From: Rhodococcus jostii RHA1
Lineage (GTDB): Bacteria; Actinomycetota; Actinomycetes; Mycobacteriales; Mycobacteriaceae
DNA length: 64,000 nt
Assembly (NCBI RefSeq): GCF_000014565.1
Contig: NC_008268.1
Span: forward strand, 3,224,001-3,288,000
Direction: 5' to 3'
The translations under genes were made by a program, and so were the position numbers. The notes below the pieces were generated by a model. It was not told where the DNA came from. It saw only the letters and a list, made by a program, of their open reading frames with translations, and did no database searches. Below are positions 52,330-61,218 of the stretch, in pieces; the stretch's first letter is position 1; every line of letters starts with the position of its first letter.

Positions 52330-53439
52330 TCAGATGCGCGCGAGGCCGACCTCGGCGCAGGCGGCGGGGAACTCGTCAGCGCCGAGTCCGTCGATCGGGC
52401 CGACGACACCGGGGGTTCGTCCCAGACCTAGAGCCAGGCGGTGTGCTGCCATTGCCATGAGTTCGGCTGTGACCGTGTACGGGGATGGGCCTTCCACCTC
52501 CACTTCGGCCAGGACCTTCCCGGACGACGCACGGGCGACTGCGACCGCGAGTCCCCGGGTCTTGGCGCGCTCTGCCGCGTCTGGACCGCCGGCCGGGCCG
52601 GCCATCCGTGCAAAGGCACCGTCGAGCACGCGGCGTCCGAGGGCGGTGCGGGACAGGGTGGTCGCCAGGAGCGAGGCGGCCTGCATGGGTCGCGCGAGCT
52701 CGGGGAACCATCCGTTGAACACCCGCACCTGGCGAAGCCCCGGGTACCGGGCCGGCAGCTGCAGCACCTCGGTGCCGGATGCGAGGATTGCGTTCCGCGT
52801 GGCACCGCGCACCGTGAAGCGCCTGACGTCCTGGGCGGCGCGCCGGTCTGCCAGTGTCCCGTCCCGGTACATGGTGACCGGGAGGGTCATCCCCTCTGCG
52901 ACCGTCTTCCGGGTTCCCTGGCTCAACCCCTTCCACAGAGGTCCGGTTGCGAAGTAGCCGATGTCGAGGGACCACGTTGCCGCGCCGCCTTGCTCGGCGG
53001 CGAGCGCACCGGCGAGCACCCCGGGAACGTAGTCGTAGCCGAACGCGGGAAGCATTACCGATCCGGTCTCGCGGGCACGGGCGTCGTGGCGGCGGTGGAG
53101 TTCGCGCACGAACCCGATCTCGCCGGTGGAGTCGACGTAATGCGCGCCGGATCGGGCGGCAGCTTCGGCCGCGACCCATCCCACCCGCTCGAACGGTCCG
53201 ACACCGGTTACCAGCACCTCGCCCGGCTCGATCAGTGCCTGCACGCTGGCGGGGTCGGAGACGTCGGCGACCCGGTACTCGAGGCCGCCGTGCGCGGCCG
53301 CCAAGTGTGCGAGCTTGTGTTCCGATCTGGCGGCGAGCACCGGTCGCAGGCCTCGCCGCACGAGCGCCTCGACGGCCAGGCCACCGGCGTATCCGGTGGC
53401 CCCGAAGACGACGATCCGGGTTGGCGCGTTCTCTGTCAT
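52330..53439 (-). CDS. Saccharopine-dehydrogenase-like NADP-binding oxidoreductase
   Basis: A 369-residue protein of the trans-acting enoyl reductase / saccharopine dehydrogenase NADP-binding family. The Rossmann part is IVVFGATGYAGGLAVEALVR (about 9-28) with RPVLAARSEHKLAHLAA. The region GAHYVDSTGEIGFVRELHRR and LPAFGYDYVPGVLAGALAAE follow. In mycobacteria such proteins reduce polyketide or lipid intermediates, for example in phthiocerol-lipid synthesis. It stands upstream of the DUF3533 gene on the other side of 236 bases; its partners are uncertain. Confidence 0.85.
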   Translation of the reverse strand: MTENAPTRIVVFGATGYAGGLAVEALVRRGLRPVLAARSEHKLAHLAAAHGGLEYRVADVSDPASVQALIEPGEVLVTGVGPFERVGWVAAEAAARSGAHYVDSTGEIGFVRELHRRHDARARETGSVMLPAFGYDYVPGVLAGALAAEQGGAATWSLDIGYFATGPLWKGLSQGTRKTVAEGMTLPVTMYRDGTLADRRAAQDVRRFTVRGATRNAILASGTEVLQLPARYPGLRQVRVFNGWFPELARPMQAASLLATTLSRTALGRRVLDGAFARMAGPAGGPDAAERAKTRGLAVAVARASSGKVLAEVEVEGPSPYTVTAELMAMAAHRLALGLGRTPGVVGPIDGLGADEFPAACAEVGLARI

Positions 53440-53675
53440 GGTGGAGTCTCCTTCGAGTTCGGGTCGGTGTGCCTGGCCGTGCTGGGGTTGGTACCTCGGG
53501 CGGCCCGGTGTTCGGTGTTCAGCTCAGCGAGCCGAATTCGGTCCGGTCCAGGCGTCCGCGGTGATCCGCAATCGTGCGGCCCCGGCGGCGGTACGGACGA
53601 CCGCCAGTCGGCGCTCCCCGGGCGGCGGTCCCCTTTCCTACCGGCGCAGGTAATACCGGTGATTGCCGGCGGCTC

Positions 53676-55049
53676 TCAGGCGGTGAACTGGTGCACCTCT
53701 GTGCGCTGAGCCTTGTCGACGCTGCGAGACGCACCGTCGTCTGGAAGCCGGGTGAAGGCTGGGAAGCGGTCGAAGACGCGGGTCGCTATCAGCCCGGTCG
53801 CGATGCTGATCGCGGCAAGCACCAGTAGGTACCACCAGGCGGGCTCCATTCCTGAGCCAGGCGTCGAGTCGAAGTAGAGGATCGAGCGCAGTCCGTTGAC
53901 TACTGCACGCATCGGCTCGAATGGGGCGATCGCACGGAAGAAGTCCGGGGTGGCTTGCAGTGGGATGGCCCCACCCGACGACGTCATCGCCAATGCCACG
54001 AAGAAGAAGGTGTTGACGAGCGGACCGAAGGATCCGAACAGAGCGAAAACGGTCAGCCCACCGACGCCGACCGCGGCGACGGTAGCGGTCGCGAAGAGCC
54101 ATAGTGTGAGCGGTGAGACCAGCGGCATACCGAGCCACGGCCCGGCGACGAGGAGGATCGCGGCCGTCGTTGGTGGAGTGGCAGCCAGCATCACGAGCCA
54201 CTTGAGGATCAAGGCGCGGGTACGGGAAAGATGGCGGTACGGGTTGCGACGGACACGGGGGCCTGTCTCCTGAGGGATGAACCCGATCACGGTGTCAATG
54301 AGTGGATGTACCGCGGAGGCGCCGATGAATGCCACGATGATCAGGACGATTGCCAGGTAGAAGACGCTGGTGCCTAGGCCGGTGTGGGAGGGCAGCGGAT
54401 CGAGTGGTGCGATGGCAATGGCGAACGGAGTCGCCAGGGCGGTGGCGGTGGCGGTGTCAACAGGTGCTCCACCAGTGGCCATGAGCTGCCGGCCGAGTGC
54501 AGTGCGTACCCCCTCGACAACCGGGCCGACGTTACCGGTGAACAGGCCGGCGGTCATCGCACCGGACCGGGACGTGGTGTCCAAGTGGACAACCGGATGC
54601 GTCGGCGCACCCGGGCCGGGACGGGTCAGCGCGCCCACCTGGGCATTGAAGTCATTCGGGATTCGGATGATGCCGACGATGTGCCCGTTTCGCATCTGGT
54701 GGTCGGCTTCGTCGGTGGACATCGCCATCAGCGTGATCTTGTTGTCGTCGACGTGTTGCTCGATGCCGTCGGCCACAGCGTCGGCGGGGCTGGCGGCTCC
54801 GAGTTGCACGGTCTGCGGCTCCACGACCAGCGCTACGGGAAGGTCCTTCAGGTCACCCTGCGGGTCGATGGTGCCGCCGAGGTAGACGGCGGGGAGCGTG
54901 AGCCCGAGGAGGATCAGGATCGTTACGGACGCTATCCAGGTACGCGGGTGCCAAAGGAATCGCCGCGTGACGGGTTCGGCGACTACCGAGGGAGATACTT
55001 CGGGCACTGCGTGTTTCGTGGTCCGGGCTGCTGGGCTGGGTTCGCTCAC
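53676..55049 (-). CDS. YhgE/Pip/SNG1-type membrane protein (DUF3533 / ABC-2-like)
   Basis: A 457-residue membrane protein. One N-terminal segment (ASVTILILLGLTLPAVYLGG) is followed by a large exterior domain of about 160 residues (PQGDLKDLPVALVVEPQTVQ and on), then five or more segments (VFYLAIVLIIVAFIGASAV; WLVMLAATPPTTAAILLVAG; WLFATATVAAVGVGGLTVFA; and two more). This is the arrangement of YhgE/Pip and ABC-2 permease relatives. No ATP-binding gene is adjacent. It might export a lipid or solvent-like compound; function unknown. Confidence 0.78.
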   Translation of the reverse strand: MSEPSPAARTTKHAVPEVSPSVVAEPVTRRFLWHPRTWIASVTILILLGLTLPAVYLGGTIDPQGDLKDLPVALVVEPQTVQLGAASPADAVADGIEQHVDDNKITLMAMSTDEADHQMRNGHIVGIIRIPNDFNAQVGALTRPGPGAPTHPVVHLDTTSRSGAMTAGLFTGNVGPVVEGVRTALGRQLMATGGAPVDTATATALATPFAIAIAPLDPLPSHTGLGTSVFYLAIVLIIVAFIGASAVHPLIDTVIGFIPQETGPRVRRNPYRHLSRTRALILKWLVMLAATPPTTAAILLVAGPWLGMPLVSPLTLWLFATATVAAVGVGGLTVFALFGSFGPLVNTFFFVALAMTSSGGAIPLQATPDFFRAIAPFEPMRAVVNGLRSILYFDSTPGSGMEPAWWYLLVLAAISIATGLIATRVFDRFPAFTRLPDDGASRSVDKAQRTEVHQFTA

Positions 55050-55538
55050 TGCGCGACTCCTCGGTCATTCGTTGAGTAGGTGGTGACGCTGAATGGGATC
55101 GGACGCCGCGTTGCGCGCGCCGAAGCCGGTCGAAGTTGCGCATGGGGCGACTTCCGACGCCTACGAGGTATGCGGCTGACTGATCTGTGCCCGGATCGGG
55201 TCTTTCGAGGAGGACGGCGGCACTGAAGTCGAGCTGTGCGGTCGGTGGGTTTCCTTGCACGGTGGTGGTGGTGTGTCTGTGGCGCACATTCGACCGGTCG
55301 GGTGCGGCGTGACCGCGGAACCTCGCCTTGACGCCGTGTGCCGCGGACGGGTTATCCGGGCGAGCTGGGTACAGGGCCGCACGAGATTGTCCGGTGTGGC
55401 GGTCATTTCGGCCCCGGACGTACGAGGTGGACGCGGGACTCCGCGTGACTGTCGATGCGGATCGGTGAAACAGCGGATGCCGCGGTGCAGCGGTCCGGTG
55501 GTCGCTCGACAGGACGGCGAGCGACCACCGGTAACCGA
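55050..55538. other. Intergenic stretch without recognised gene
   Basis: About 490 bases between the DUF3533 gene and the 3' end of the esterase gene. ORFs are present in several frames only because of high GC; none has family features. The DUF3533 promoter should be at the left side. No clear operator of the TGTAAGC type is seen here. Confidence 0.35.
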
Positions 55539-56492
55539 TCAGTGCAGGGCGGTTCGGAGAGTGTCCTGCGCCAGCTTGATGGCGGCGGCCGCACCCTGGG
55601 TCGAGCGAAGCGCGTTGAGCATCATGAAGTCGTGGATGACGCCACCGACACGAACGTGGGTGACGGGGACCTCGGCCTCGCGGAGCTTGGCGGCGTAGGC
55701 CTCACCTTCGTCGCGAAGCACGTCGGCCTCGGCGGTGATCACCAGGGCTGGGGGCAATCCGCGCAGTTGGTCGACGGTCGCGCGCAGCGGAGAGGCGTAG
55801 ATTTCGGCACGCTGGGACTCGTTGCTGGTGTACTGGTCCCAGAACCACTGCATGCCTTCGCGAGCGAGGAAGTAGTGCTCGGCGAACTGGTGGTACGAGG
55901 GGGTGTCGAATGCACCGTTGGTCACCGGGTAGAGCAGCACCTGCTGCGTGATGTGCACATCGCCGCGATCCTTGGCCATCAGAGTCAGGACGGCGCTCAT
56001 GTTGCCGCCCACCGAGTCGCCGGCGACCGCGAACCGGGTGGCATCGAGCCCCTTTTCGGCGCCGTGCGCGAACACCCACTGGGCGGCGGCGTAGTTCTGC
56101 TCGATCGCCGTCGGGTACTTCGCTTCCGGGGACAGGTCGTAGTCGGGGAACACCACCGCGGCGTCGGCGCCGACGGCGAGCTCACGGACCAGTCGGTCGT
56201 GGGTGTGCGCGTTGCCGAACACCCAACCGGCCCCGTGGATGAAGAACAGGACCGGAAGGGTGCCGGTGGCGCCTGCCGGTTTCACGATGCGCACCTTCAC
56301 CGATCCGGTCGGACCGCCCTCGACGGTGATCCACTCTTCGTCGATCGCCGGTTTGTCGATCTCCCCGGACTGGACCTCGTCGACCGTTTTGCGCCCCTCG
56401 GCCGGTGGAAGCTGGAACAGGAACGGGGGCGTGTCGGTCGCCTTCGCGAATTCGGCGGCCTCGGGCTCGAGGACGGGCTTGATGTCGGTCAT
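55539..56492 (-). CDS. Alpha/beta hydrolase, HSL-type esterase/lipase (LipR-like)
   Basis: A 317-residue esterase of the hormone-sensitive-lipase family. The oxyanion motif is HGAGW (86-90, usually HGGG), the nucleophile is Ser160 in AGDSVGGNM, the Asp is in VITAEADVLRDEGEAYA and the His in VGGVIHDFMML. YDLSPEAKYPTAIEQNYAAA is the typical link. It is cytoplasmic, without signal peptide. It may release acids for the acyl-CoA route or open a lactone. A member of this family (LipR) occurs in the mymA-type cluster near VirS. Confidence 0.9.
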   Translation of the reverse strand: MTDIKPVLEPEAAEFAKATDTPPFLFQLPPAEGRKTVDEVQSGEIDKPAIDEEWITVEGGPTGSVKVRIVKPAGATGTLPVLFFIHGAGWVFGNAHTHDRLVRELAVGADAAVVFPDYDLSPEAKYPTAIEQNYAAAQWVFAHGAEKGLDATRFAVAGDSVGGNMSAVLTLMAKDRGDVHITQQVLLYPVTNGAFDTPSYHQFAEHYFLAREGMQWFWDQYTSNESQRAEIYASPLRATVDQLRGLPPALVITAEADVLRDEGEAYAAKLREAEVPVTHVRVGGVIHDFMMLNALRSTQGAAAAIKLAQDTLRTALH

Positions 56493-56704
56493 GTCACTCT
56501 CCTGTCGCGGGTTCCGGCGCTGCGGGGTGCACTGCCGGTATGCGAATCACCGTGGGGCACGGCCCCATCGTCGGTGCTACCTGTTTCGGCTCGACCAGTA
56601 AATTCTGGGCAAGCCGGGATGGTTCCTGCCTCCTTTCTTCGCGAGAAGTCCTGTGCCGTCGGTGGTCGGTGCATCCTGCCGTCGACGGCACCAGTTCGTG
56701 GGGG

Positions 56705-57706
56705 TCAGGATTGGGTGGGAAGCAGTAGCACCTTGCCGACCGAGTCCTTCGAATCGAGCATCGCCTGTCCTCGTTCGGCGTCGGCCAGTGGCAGCTTGGC
56801 CGAGATGACCGGCCGCACGAGCCCCTGGGTGACCAGTGGCCACTCCTTCTCGGCCACCGCGGCGATGATCTCGGCCTTGGAGCCGGGACCGGTCAGCGGC
56901 CGGTTCCGGACGTTGAGGCCGATCACCCGGGCGCGCTTGCCGATGAGTGCTCCGACGTTCAGTTCGCCGGTGAGGCCGCCCTGCATGCCGATGATCACCA
57001 GTCGTCCGCCGATCGCGAGCGCATCGACGTTGCCGGGTACGTACTGGCCGCCCATGATGTCGAGGATGACGTCGACCTGTCCGGCGAGCTCGGAGGCGAA
57101 GTTCTGCTCGCGGTAGTTGATCACGATGTCGGCTCCGAGCTCGCGGCAGCGCTGCGCTTTGGCCTCCGAGCCGACGGTCACCGCCACCGTGGCGCCGAGT
57201 GCCTTGCCGACTTGGATGGCGTGGGTGCCGATGCCGCTGCCGCCGCCGTGCACCAGCAATGTTTCCCCGGCCTTCAGGCCGGCGTCCATGACGATGGTCG
57301 ACCACACGGTGCTCGCCACCTCGGGCAGCGCGGCCGCGTCGACGAGGGAGAGCCCGTCCGGGATCGGCAACAGCTGGGCCGCCGGGACGACGACGTACTC
57401 GGCGTATGCTCCGCCCGCGATGAGAGCGCACACCTCATCGCCCGGCCGAAACCCGTCGACTCCCGCGCCGACCGCGACGACGGTCCCGGAGGCCTCCATG
57501 CCCATGATGTCGGTGATTCCGGGCGGCGGCGGGTAAAGGCCCTGGCGCTGCATCAGGTCGGCGCGGTTGATGCCGGCCGCGGCGACCTCGAGCAGGACCT
57601 CGCCGGCGGCGGGGGTCGGTGTGGGGACCTGCTCGATGTTCATGTTCTTGTCATTGTCGACGACGATGGCCCGCATGGTGTCGGGAACGGTGTCGGGGGT
57701 GGTCAT
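56705..57706 (-). CDS. NADPH:quinone oxidoreductase, zinc-less alcohol dehydrogenase family
   Basis: A 333-residue MDR-superfamily reductase. EVAAAGINRADLMQRQGLYP and PPPGITDIMGMEASGTVVAV lie near the start; LLVHGGGSGIGTHAIQVGKA is the NADPH motif; ELGADIVINYREQNF and DVILDIMGGQYVPGNVDALA complete the cofactor domain. Zinc ligands are missing, as in quinone reductases of the PIG3/QOR group. ATG 57706 follows GGAAGGCACTGAC; the frame is open to 57940. It sits between the esterase and the GabD2-like gene on the same strand. Confidence 0.9.
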   Translation of the reverse strand: MTTPDTVPDTMRAIVVDNDKNMNIEQVPTPTPAAGEVLLEVAAAGINRADLMQRQGLYPPPPGITDIMGMEASGTVVAVGAGVDGFRPGDEVCALIAGGAYAEYVVVPAAQLLPIPDGLSLVDAAALPEVASTVWSTIVMDAGLKAGETLLVHGGGSGIGTHAIQVGKALGATVAVTVGSEAKAQRCRELGADIVINYREQNFASELAGQVDVILDIMGGQYVPGNVDALAIGGRLVIIGMQGGLTGELNVGALIGKRARVIGLNVRNRPLTGPGSKAEIIAAVAEKEWPLVTQGLVRPVISAKLPLADAERGQAMLDSKDSVGKVLLLPTQS

Positions 57707-57873
57707 GTCAGTGCCTTCCGTGCAACCGCGGCGGCAAGGCCGGGGAGGCCGGGCGCGCTGCGACTGCGATGAATAGTTGGGTCGTCCGATGACCGGCGGA
57801 TCCCGATGTGCGGCAACAGGATGCGTCTTGGTCCGGATCGCGGGTTCTGAGGGATGAGGGATGCGGAGAGCGG

Positions 57874-59466
57874 TCAGCGGGCGCCGATCAGCTTCCAGAC
57901 GCGCAGTACCGCGCTCAGCGCCGGCGCCCATGTGGTCCACGGGATGCGTGCGGGCGGGGTGAAGCCGAGGGCGCGTTGATGGGCGACGGTCTGCGGTTCG
58001 GTGTATTTGAGGATGCCGTCCTTGCCGTGGCGGCGTCCCACGCCCGAGTCACCCATTCCGCCCATCGGAGAGTCGATGCTGCCCCACGCCGCCGCGAACG
58101 CCTCGTTGACGTTGACGGTGCCGGCGTGCACCCGGGCAGCCACCGCACGTCCGTGGGCGCCGTTGCGGCTCCACACGCTGGCGTTCAGCCCGTATGAGGT
58201 GGCGTTCGCCTGCGCGATGCCCTCCTCGACGTCGGCGAAGCCGTAGATCGAGACCACTGGACCGAAGGTTTCGTGCGCGTGGAGGGTCATCTCCGCGGTG
58301 ACGTCGGTGAGGATGGTCGGCTCGTAGAACAGCGGACCGAGATCGGGGCGGGCGTGCCCGCCTGCCAGCACTGTGGCGCCCTTGCCGACGGCGTCGGCAA
58401 CGTGCGTGGTGACGGTGTCCAGCTGGGACGCAGTGGTGAGGCTTCCGACGTCGGTGCTGTAGTCGTAGGCCGCGCCGAGCTTCAGTTTCTTCGTCCGCTC
58501 CACGAACTTGGTCACGAACTCCTCGCGCACCGATTCGGCGACGTAGATGCGCTCGATCGAGACGCACAGTTGCCCGGCCGACGGGAACGCGGCGGCGACG
58601 GCGCCGTCGGCGGCACGATCGAGGTCGGCATCGTCGAGCACCAGCATCGGGTTCTTGCCGCCCAGCTCCAACGAGGCTCCGATCAGACGTTCGCCGGCGT
58701 CGCGGGCGATCTGGCGGCCGGTGGCGGTGGACCCGGTGAACATCACGTAGTCGGCGTTGTTCATCAGCGGCTCGCCTATCGAGCTGCCACGGCCGACCAC
58801 CATCTGCCACACGTCGGCGGGAAGCCCCGCCTCGTACATCAGATCCATGGCCCACAACGCGGTGAGCGCGGTCTGGGTGTCGGGCTTCTGTACCACGGCG
58901 TTACCGGCCAGCAGGGCGGGAATCGCATCGCCGGCGGCCATCGACAGGGGGTAGTTCCACGGCGAAATGATCGCGACCACGCCCTTGGGATGGTGCAGTT
59001 CGGTGGTATGGGTCAGGATCGGGATCGCTCCGCGCCGGCGCTGGGGGGCCAGCAGCTTTTCGGCGCTGCGCGCGTAGTACCGGGAGGTGATGGCGGTGTC
59101 GGTGATCTCCAGGAACGCGTCGCGACGGGTCTTGCCGTTCTCCGCCTGCATCAGGTCCAGGCCTTCGTTCTGGCGTGCGAGGACCAGGTCGTGGAACCGC
59201 AGCAGCACCTTGCGGCGCTCACCGATCGAGGTGGCTGCCCATGTGGCCTGGGCGCGACGAGCCCGGACGAACGCTTCCTCGACGTCGCCCGGGGTGGAGA
59301 CCGGGAATTCGGCGAGTGGCCCGCCGGTGTAGGGGGCGGCGGTGGCGACGCGGGCGGCGTCAGCACTGGCGGCGACCCGACCGGTCAGACGCTCCCGCAG
59401 CTGGGCGGTCAGCGAGGACGGGAGGCCGGCGGTCGTCGTAGCTTTTTCGGGGGTGTAGATGGACAT
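57874..59466 (-). CDS. gabD2: Succinate-semialdehyde dehydrogenase (GabD2-like)
   Basis: A 530-residue ALDH strongly like mycobacterial GabD2. KGVVAIISPWNYPLSMAAGD, VVQKPDTQTALTALWAMDLM, MFTGSTATGRQIARDAGERL, the general base in SLELGGKNPMLV, the nucleophile in SAGQLCVSIERIY, and ETFGPVVSIYGFADVEEGIA are present. The end (RHGKDGILKYTEPQTVAHQR) carries a GabD2-type tail. Natural substrate may be another semialdehyde or long aldehyde. It is the second gene after the decarboxylase-like gene (50 bases apart). Confidence 0.88.
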   Translation of the reverse strand: MSIYTPEKATTTAGLPSSLTAQLRERLTGRVAASADAARVATAAPYTGGPLAEFPVSTPGDVEEAFVRARRAQATWAATSIGERRKVLLRFHDLVLARQNEGLDLMQAENGKTRRDAFLEITDTAITSRYYARSAEKLLAPQRRRGAIPILTHTTELHHPKGVVAIISPWNYPLSMAAGDAIPALLAGNAVVQKPDTQTALTALWAMDLMYEAGLPADVWQMVVGRGSSIGEPLMNNADYVMFTGSTATGRQIARDAGERLIGASLELGGKNPMLVLDDADLDRAADGAVAAAFPSAGQLCVSIERIYVAESVREEFVTKFVERTKKLKLGAAYDYSTDVGSLTTASQLDTVTTHVADAVGKGATVLAGGHARPDLGPLFYEPTILTDVTAEMTLHAHETFGPVVSIYGFADVEEGIAQANATSYGLNASVWSRNGAHGRAVAARVHAGTVNVNEAFAAAWGSIDSPMGGMGDSGVGRRHGKDGILKYTEPQTVAHQRALGFTPPARIPWTTWAPALSAVLRVWKLIGAR

Positions 59467-59516
59467 GGTGGGGACTCCGTTGAGGGTGTCGGATGTCGGC
59501 GTGGAGGCGTGGCCGA

Positions 59517-60431
59517 TTACCGGCTGCGGACCGAGAACGGAACCGGCATGTGCAGCGCGGCCTGTGCTTCGGTGCTGACGTCGAACGCGATGGTGCGGAT
59601 CGGCTTGAGTGCGCGCAGGTCGTCGGCCATGCGTCCCGCGCCGAGAGTGAGGTCTACCCCGCGCGGGAACATCGAGGTTCCGCTGGCCAGCACGTTGGTC
59701 TGGTTCAGGGTGGAGTACCAGGCGTCGTCGACCTTCGTGTAGGAGGTCAGGGTGGATACCTTCTCGCCGCTCCGGGTGCGCTTCTGAGTCGGTGTCGGGG
59801 CGGAGAAGGCGAGGTCGACGCCGCCGTCGGCGTTGGCGACGCGCGCGGCGGTCCGGCGGTCGTCGATGTTCACGTCCAGCTCGGTGACCCATTTCGGGAA
59901 GCCGTAGCCGTGGCGGCCACGCACCTGGGCGATGTCGGTGTTCACCGGCAGCGAGAGCACGTACGAGTGGAGGTGGTCGTTCGCCAGCGCGGACGCGACG
60001 TCTGCAACGGGAATTTTGCCGTGACGGGCGGGGCGCACCGCAACCCCCACCGCAGCCTCGGTGTAGAAGTCGATGTCGCAGACGTCGTAGCGGAAGAACA
60101 TCACCGACACCAGGCCGAGACCGGGAGCGATCTCCAGTGGGGCGAGCTCACCCGGGATCCGGTTCCGGATCGCCTTGCTGGGCGCGATCATGGTCAGACG
60201 TGCCGACGACATCGCGTAGTAGAAGTTCGGAGTCAAGGTGGGCCCGATCCGGGACTCGACCCGGGTCTTGGGAAGGGTCCGGAAGAAGTCGACTCCACTG
60301 ACCCGCGGATCGCGCGCCACCTCGTCCAGGTCGGTGTCCATCCGGAAGCGCTCGAACAGGCCGCCGGCGGGGACTGTGACGGTGTGTCCACCCAGGTCGA
60401 CCTCGATGGTGTTCTGCTTTGTTGAAGTCAT
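59517..60431 (-). CDS. Acetoacetate-decarboxylase-family protein
   Basis: A 304-residue protein of the ADC family (PF06314). The beta-cone features include VSVMFFRYDVCDIDFYTEAA and RGRHGYGFPKWVTELDVNID, which matches the family's Y-G-F-P-K segment with the lysine position next to the active site. Many ADC-like proteins in actinobacteria are not decarboxylases but aldolase-dehydratases or unknown. AAGGACCGACAC precedes ATG 60431, so the longer start at 60449 is less likely. It is first of an operon with the ALDH and quinone reductase. Two TGTAAGC-type operators lie upstream. Confidence 0.85.
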   Translation of the reverse strand: MTSTKQNTIEVDLGGHTVTVPAGGLFERFRMDTDLDEVARDPRVSGVDFFRTLPKTRVESRIGPTLTPNFYYAMSSARLTMIAPSKAIRNRIPGELAPLEIAPGLGLVSVMFFRYDVCDIDFYTEAAVGVAVRPARHGKIPVADVASALANDHLHSYVLSLPVNTDIAQVRGRHGYGFPKWVTELDVNIDDRRTAARVANADGGVDLAFSAPTPTQKRTRSGEKVSTLTSYTKVDDAWYSTLNQTNVLASGTSMFPRGVDLTLGAGRMADDLRALKPIRTIAFDVSTEAQAALHMPVPFSVRSR

Positions 60432-60457
60432 GTGTCGGTCCTTCGCCATCGGTATGT

Positions 60458-60504
60458 GTGCACTGCTTACATGATGCTAGACCGATGATGTAAGCAATGT
60501 CAAC
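60458..60504. promoter_or_regulatory. Paired TetR operators upstream of the decarboxylase operon (sites 2 and 3)
   Basis: GTGCACTGCTTACA (60458-60471, read on the other strand TGTAAGCAGTGCAC) and TGTAAGCAATGTCAAC (60489-60504) face each other. They lie between the decarboxylase start and the stop of the second TetR gene; the right site overlaps that stop. The left one resembles the site before the DJ-1 gene (TGTAAGCAGTGTGCAC). Confidence 0.7.
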
Positions 60505-61111
60505 ACCTCGTGGGCTGTTGAGGTTGGGGTGAGCGTTCTCGATGCGGGCCGAGCGTGGCGTGCACGACCCCACGAATCCGGGCCCTGAGATCGGGGGTCG
60601 AGCTACCGGCGTACTTGCCGTCCAGGTGCAGGAACGCCAGGCCGTGCACCAGCGCCCAGACTGCGGTGGCCATCGCCGCGGGGTCGGCGGACGGGATGGC
60701 GCGCTGCACCAGCGTCTGCAGGTAGCCCTCGATCTCGTCGGCGGCGCCCTGCCGCTCGGCGTCCGCCGGATGGCACGGTTCGGCGAACATCACCCGAAAC
60801 AACGCCGGCCTGGCAAGCGCGAACTGCACATATGCCACCGCGATGTCGGCAAGGTCGCCCGGGTCCTCGGGCGCCGGGTGCGCCCCCTCCAGGGTGGTGA
60901 CGAGTTCCCGGTAACCCACGGCGGCCACTGCGGATAGCAGTGAGGTGCGGTCGCTGAAGTGGCGGTACGGAGCCGCCGCCGAGACGCCTGCGCGGCGTGC
61001 GGCCGCGCGCAGCGACAGGCCCGACGCGCCACCGTCTTCATCGAGCAGTTCGATGGCGGCACGCACGAGCGCATCGGGTAGGTCGCCGCGGTGATAGGGC
61101 GTGACAGTCAT
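60500..61111 (-). CDS. TetR-family regulator (WHG type), paralogue 2
   Basis: A 203-residue paralogue of the TetR protein at 51350. PYHRGDLPDALVRAAIELLD, RAAARRAGVSAAAPYRHFSD and ARPALFRVMFAEPCHPADAE are nearly identical in pattern. Because the HTH recognition helix differs by about one residue from the other paralogue, both likely read the same DNA motif while sensing different ligands. It is divergent from the OYE gene and autoregulated through the two motifs at 61131-61173. Confidence 0.9.
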   Translation of the reverse strand: MTVTPYHRGDLPDALVRAAIELLDEDGGASGLSLRAAARRAGVSAAAPYRHFSDRTSLLSAVAAVGYRELVTTLEGAHPAPEDPGDLADIAVAYVQFALARPALFRVMFAEPCHPADAERQGAADEIEGYLQTLVQRAIPSADPAAMATAVWALVHGLAFLHLDGKYAGSSTPDLRARIRGVVHATLGPHRERSPQPQQPTRC

Positions 61112-61130
61112 GTACTCAACCTCCTCGGTT

Positions 61131-61173
61131 GTTGACGCCGCTTACATTCCAGCTTAGTGTAAGCGGCGCTTAC
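61131..61173. promoter_or_regulatory. TetR operators between TetR paralogue 2 and the OYE gene (sites 4 and 5)
   Basis: GTTGACGCCGCTTACA (61131-61146) equals the site-1 pattern. GTAAGCG-G-CGCTTAC (61159-61173) is a perfect 15-bp palindrome made of two strong half-sites. They lie 19 and 47 bases from the TetR start and before the OYE start at 61219. Confidence 0.75.
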
Positions 61174-61218
61174 TTGCTTTCGGGGTCGCCCGGAAGCCTT
61201 TGACCGAAAGGGTTCGAG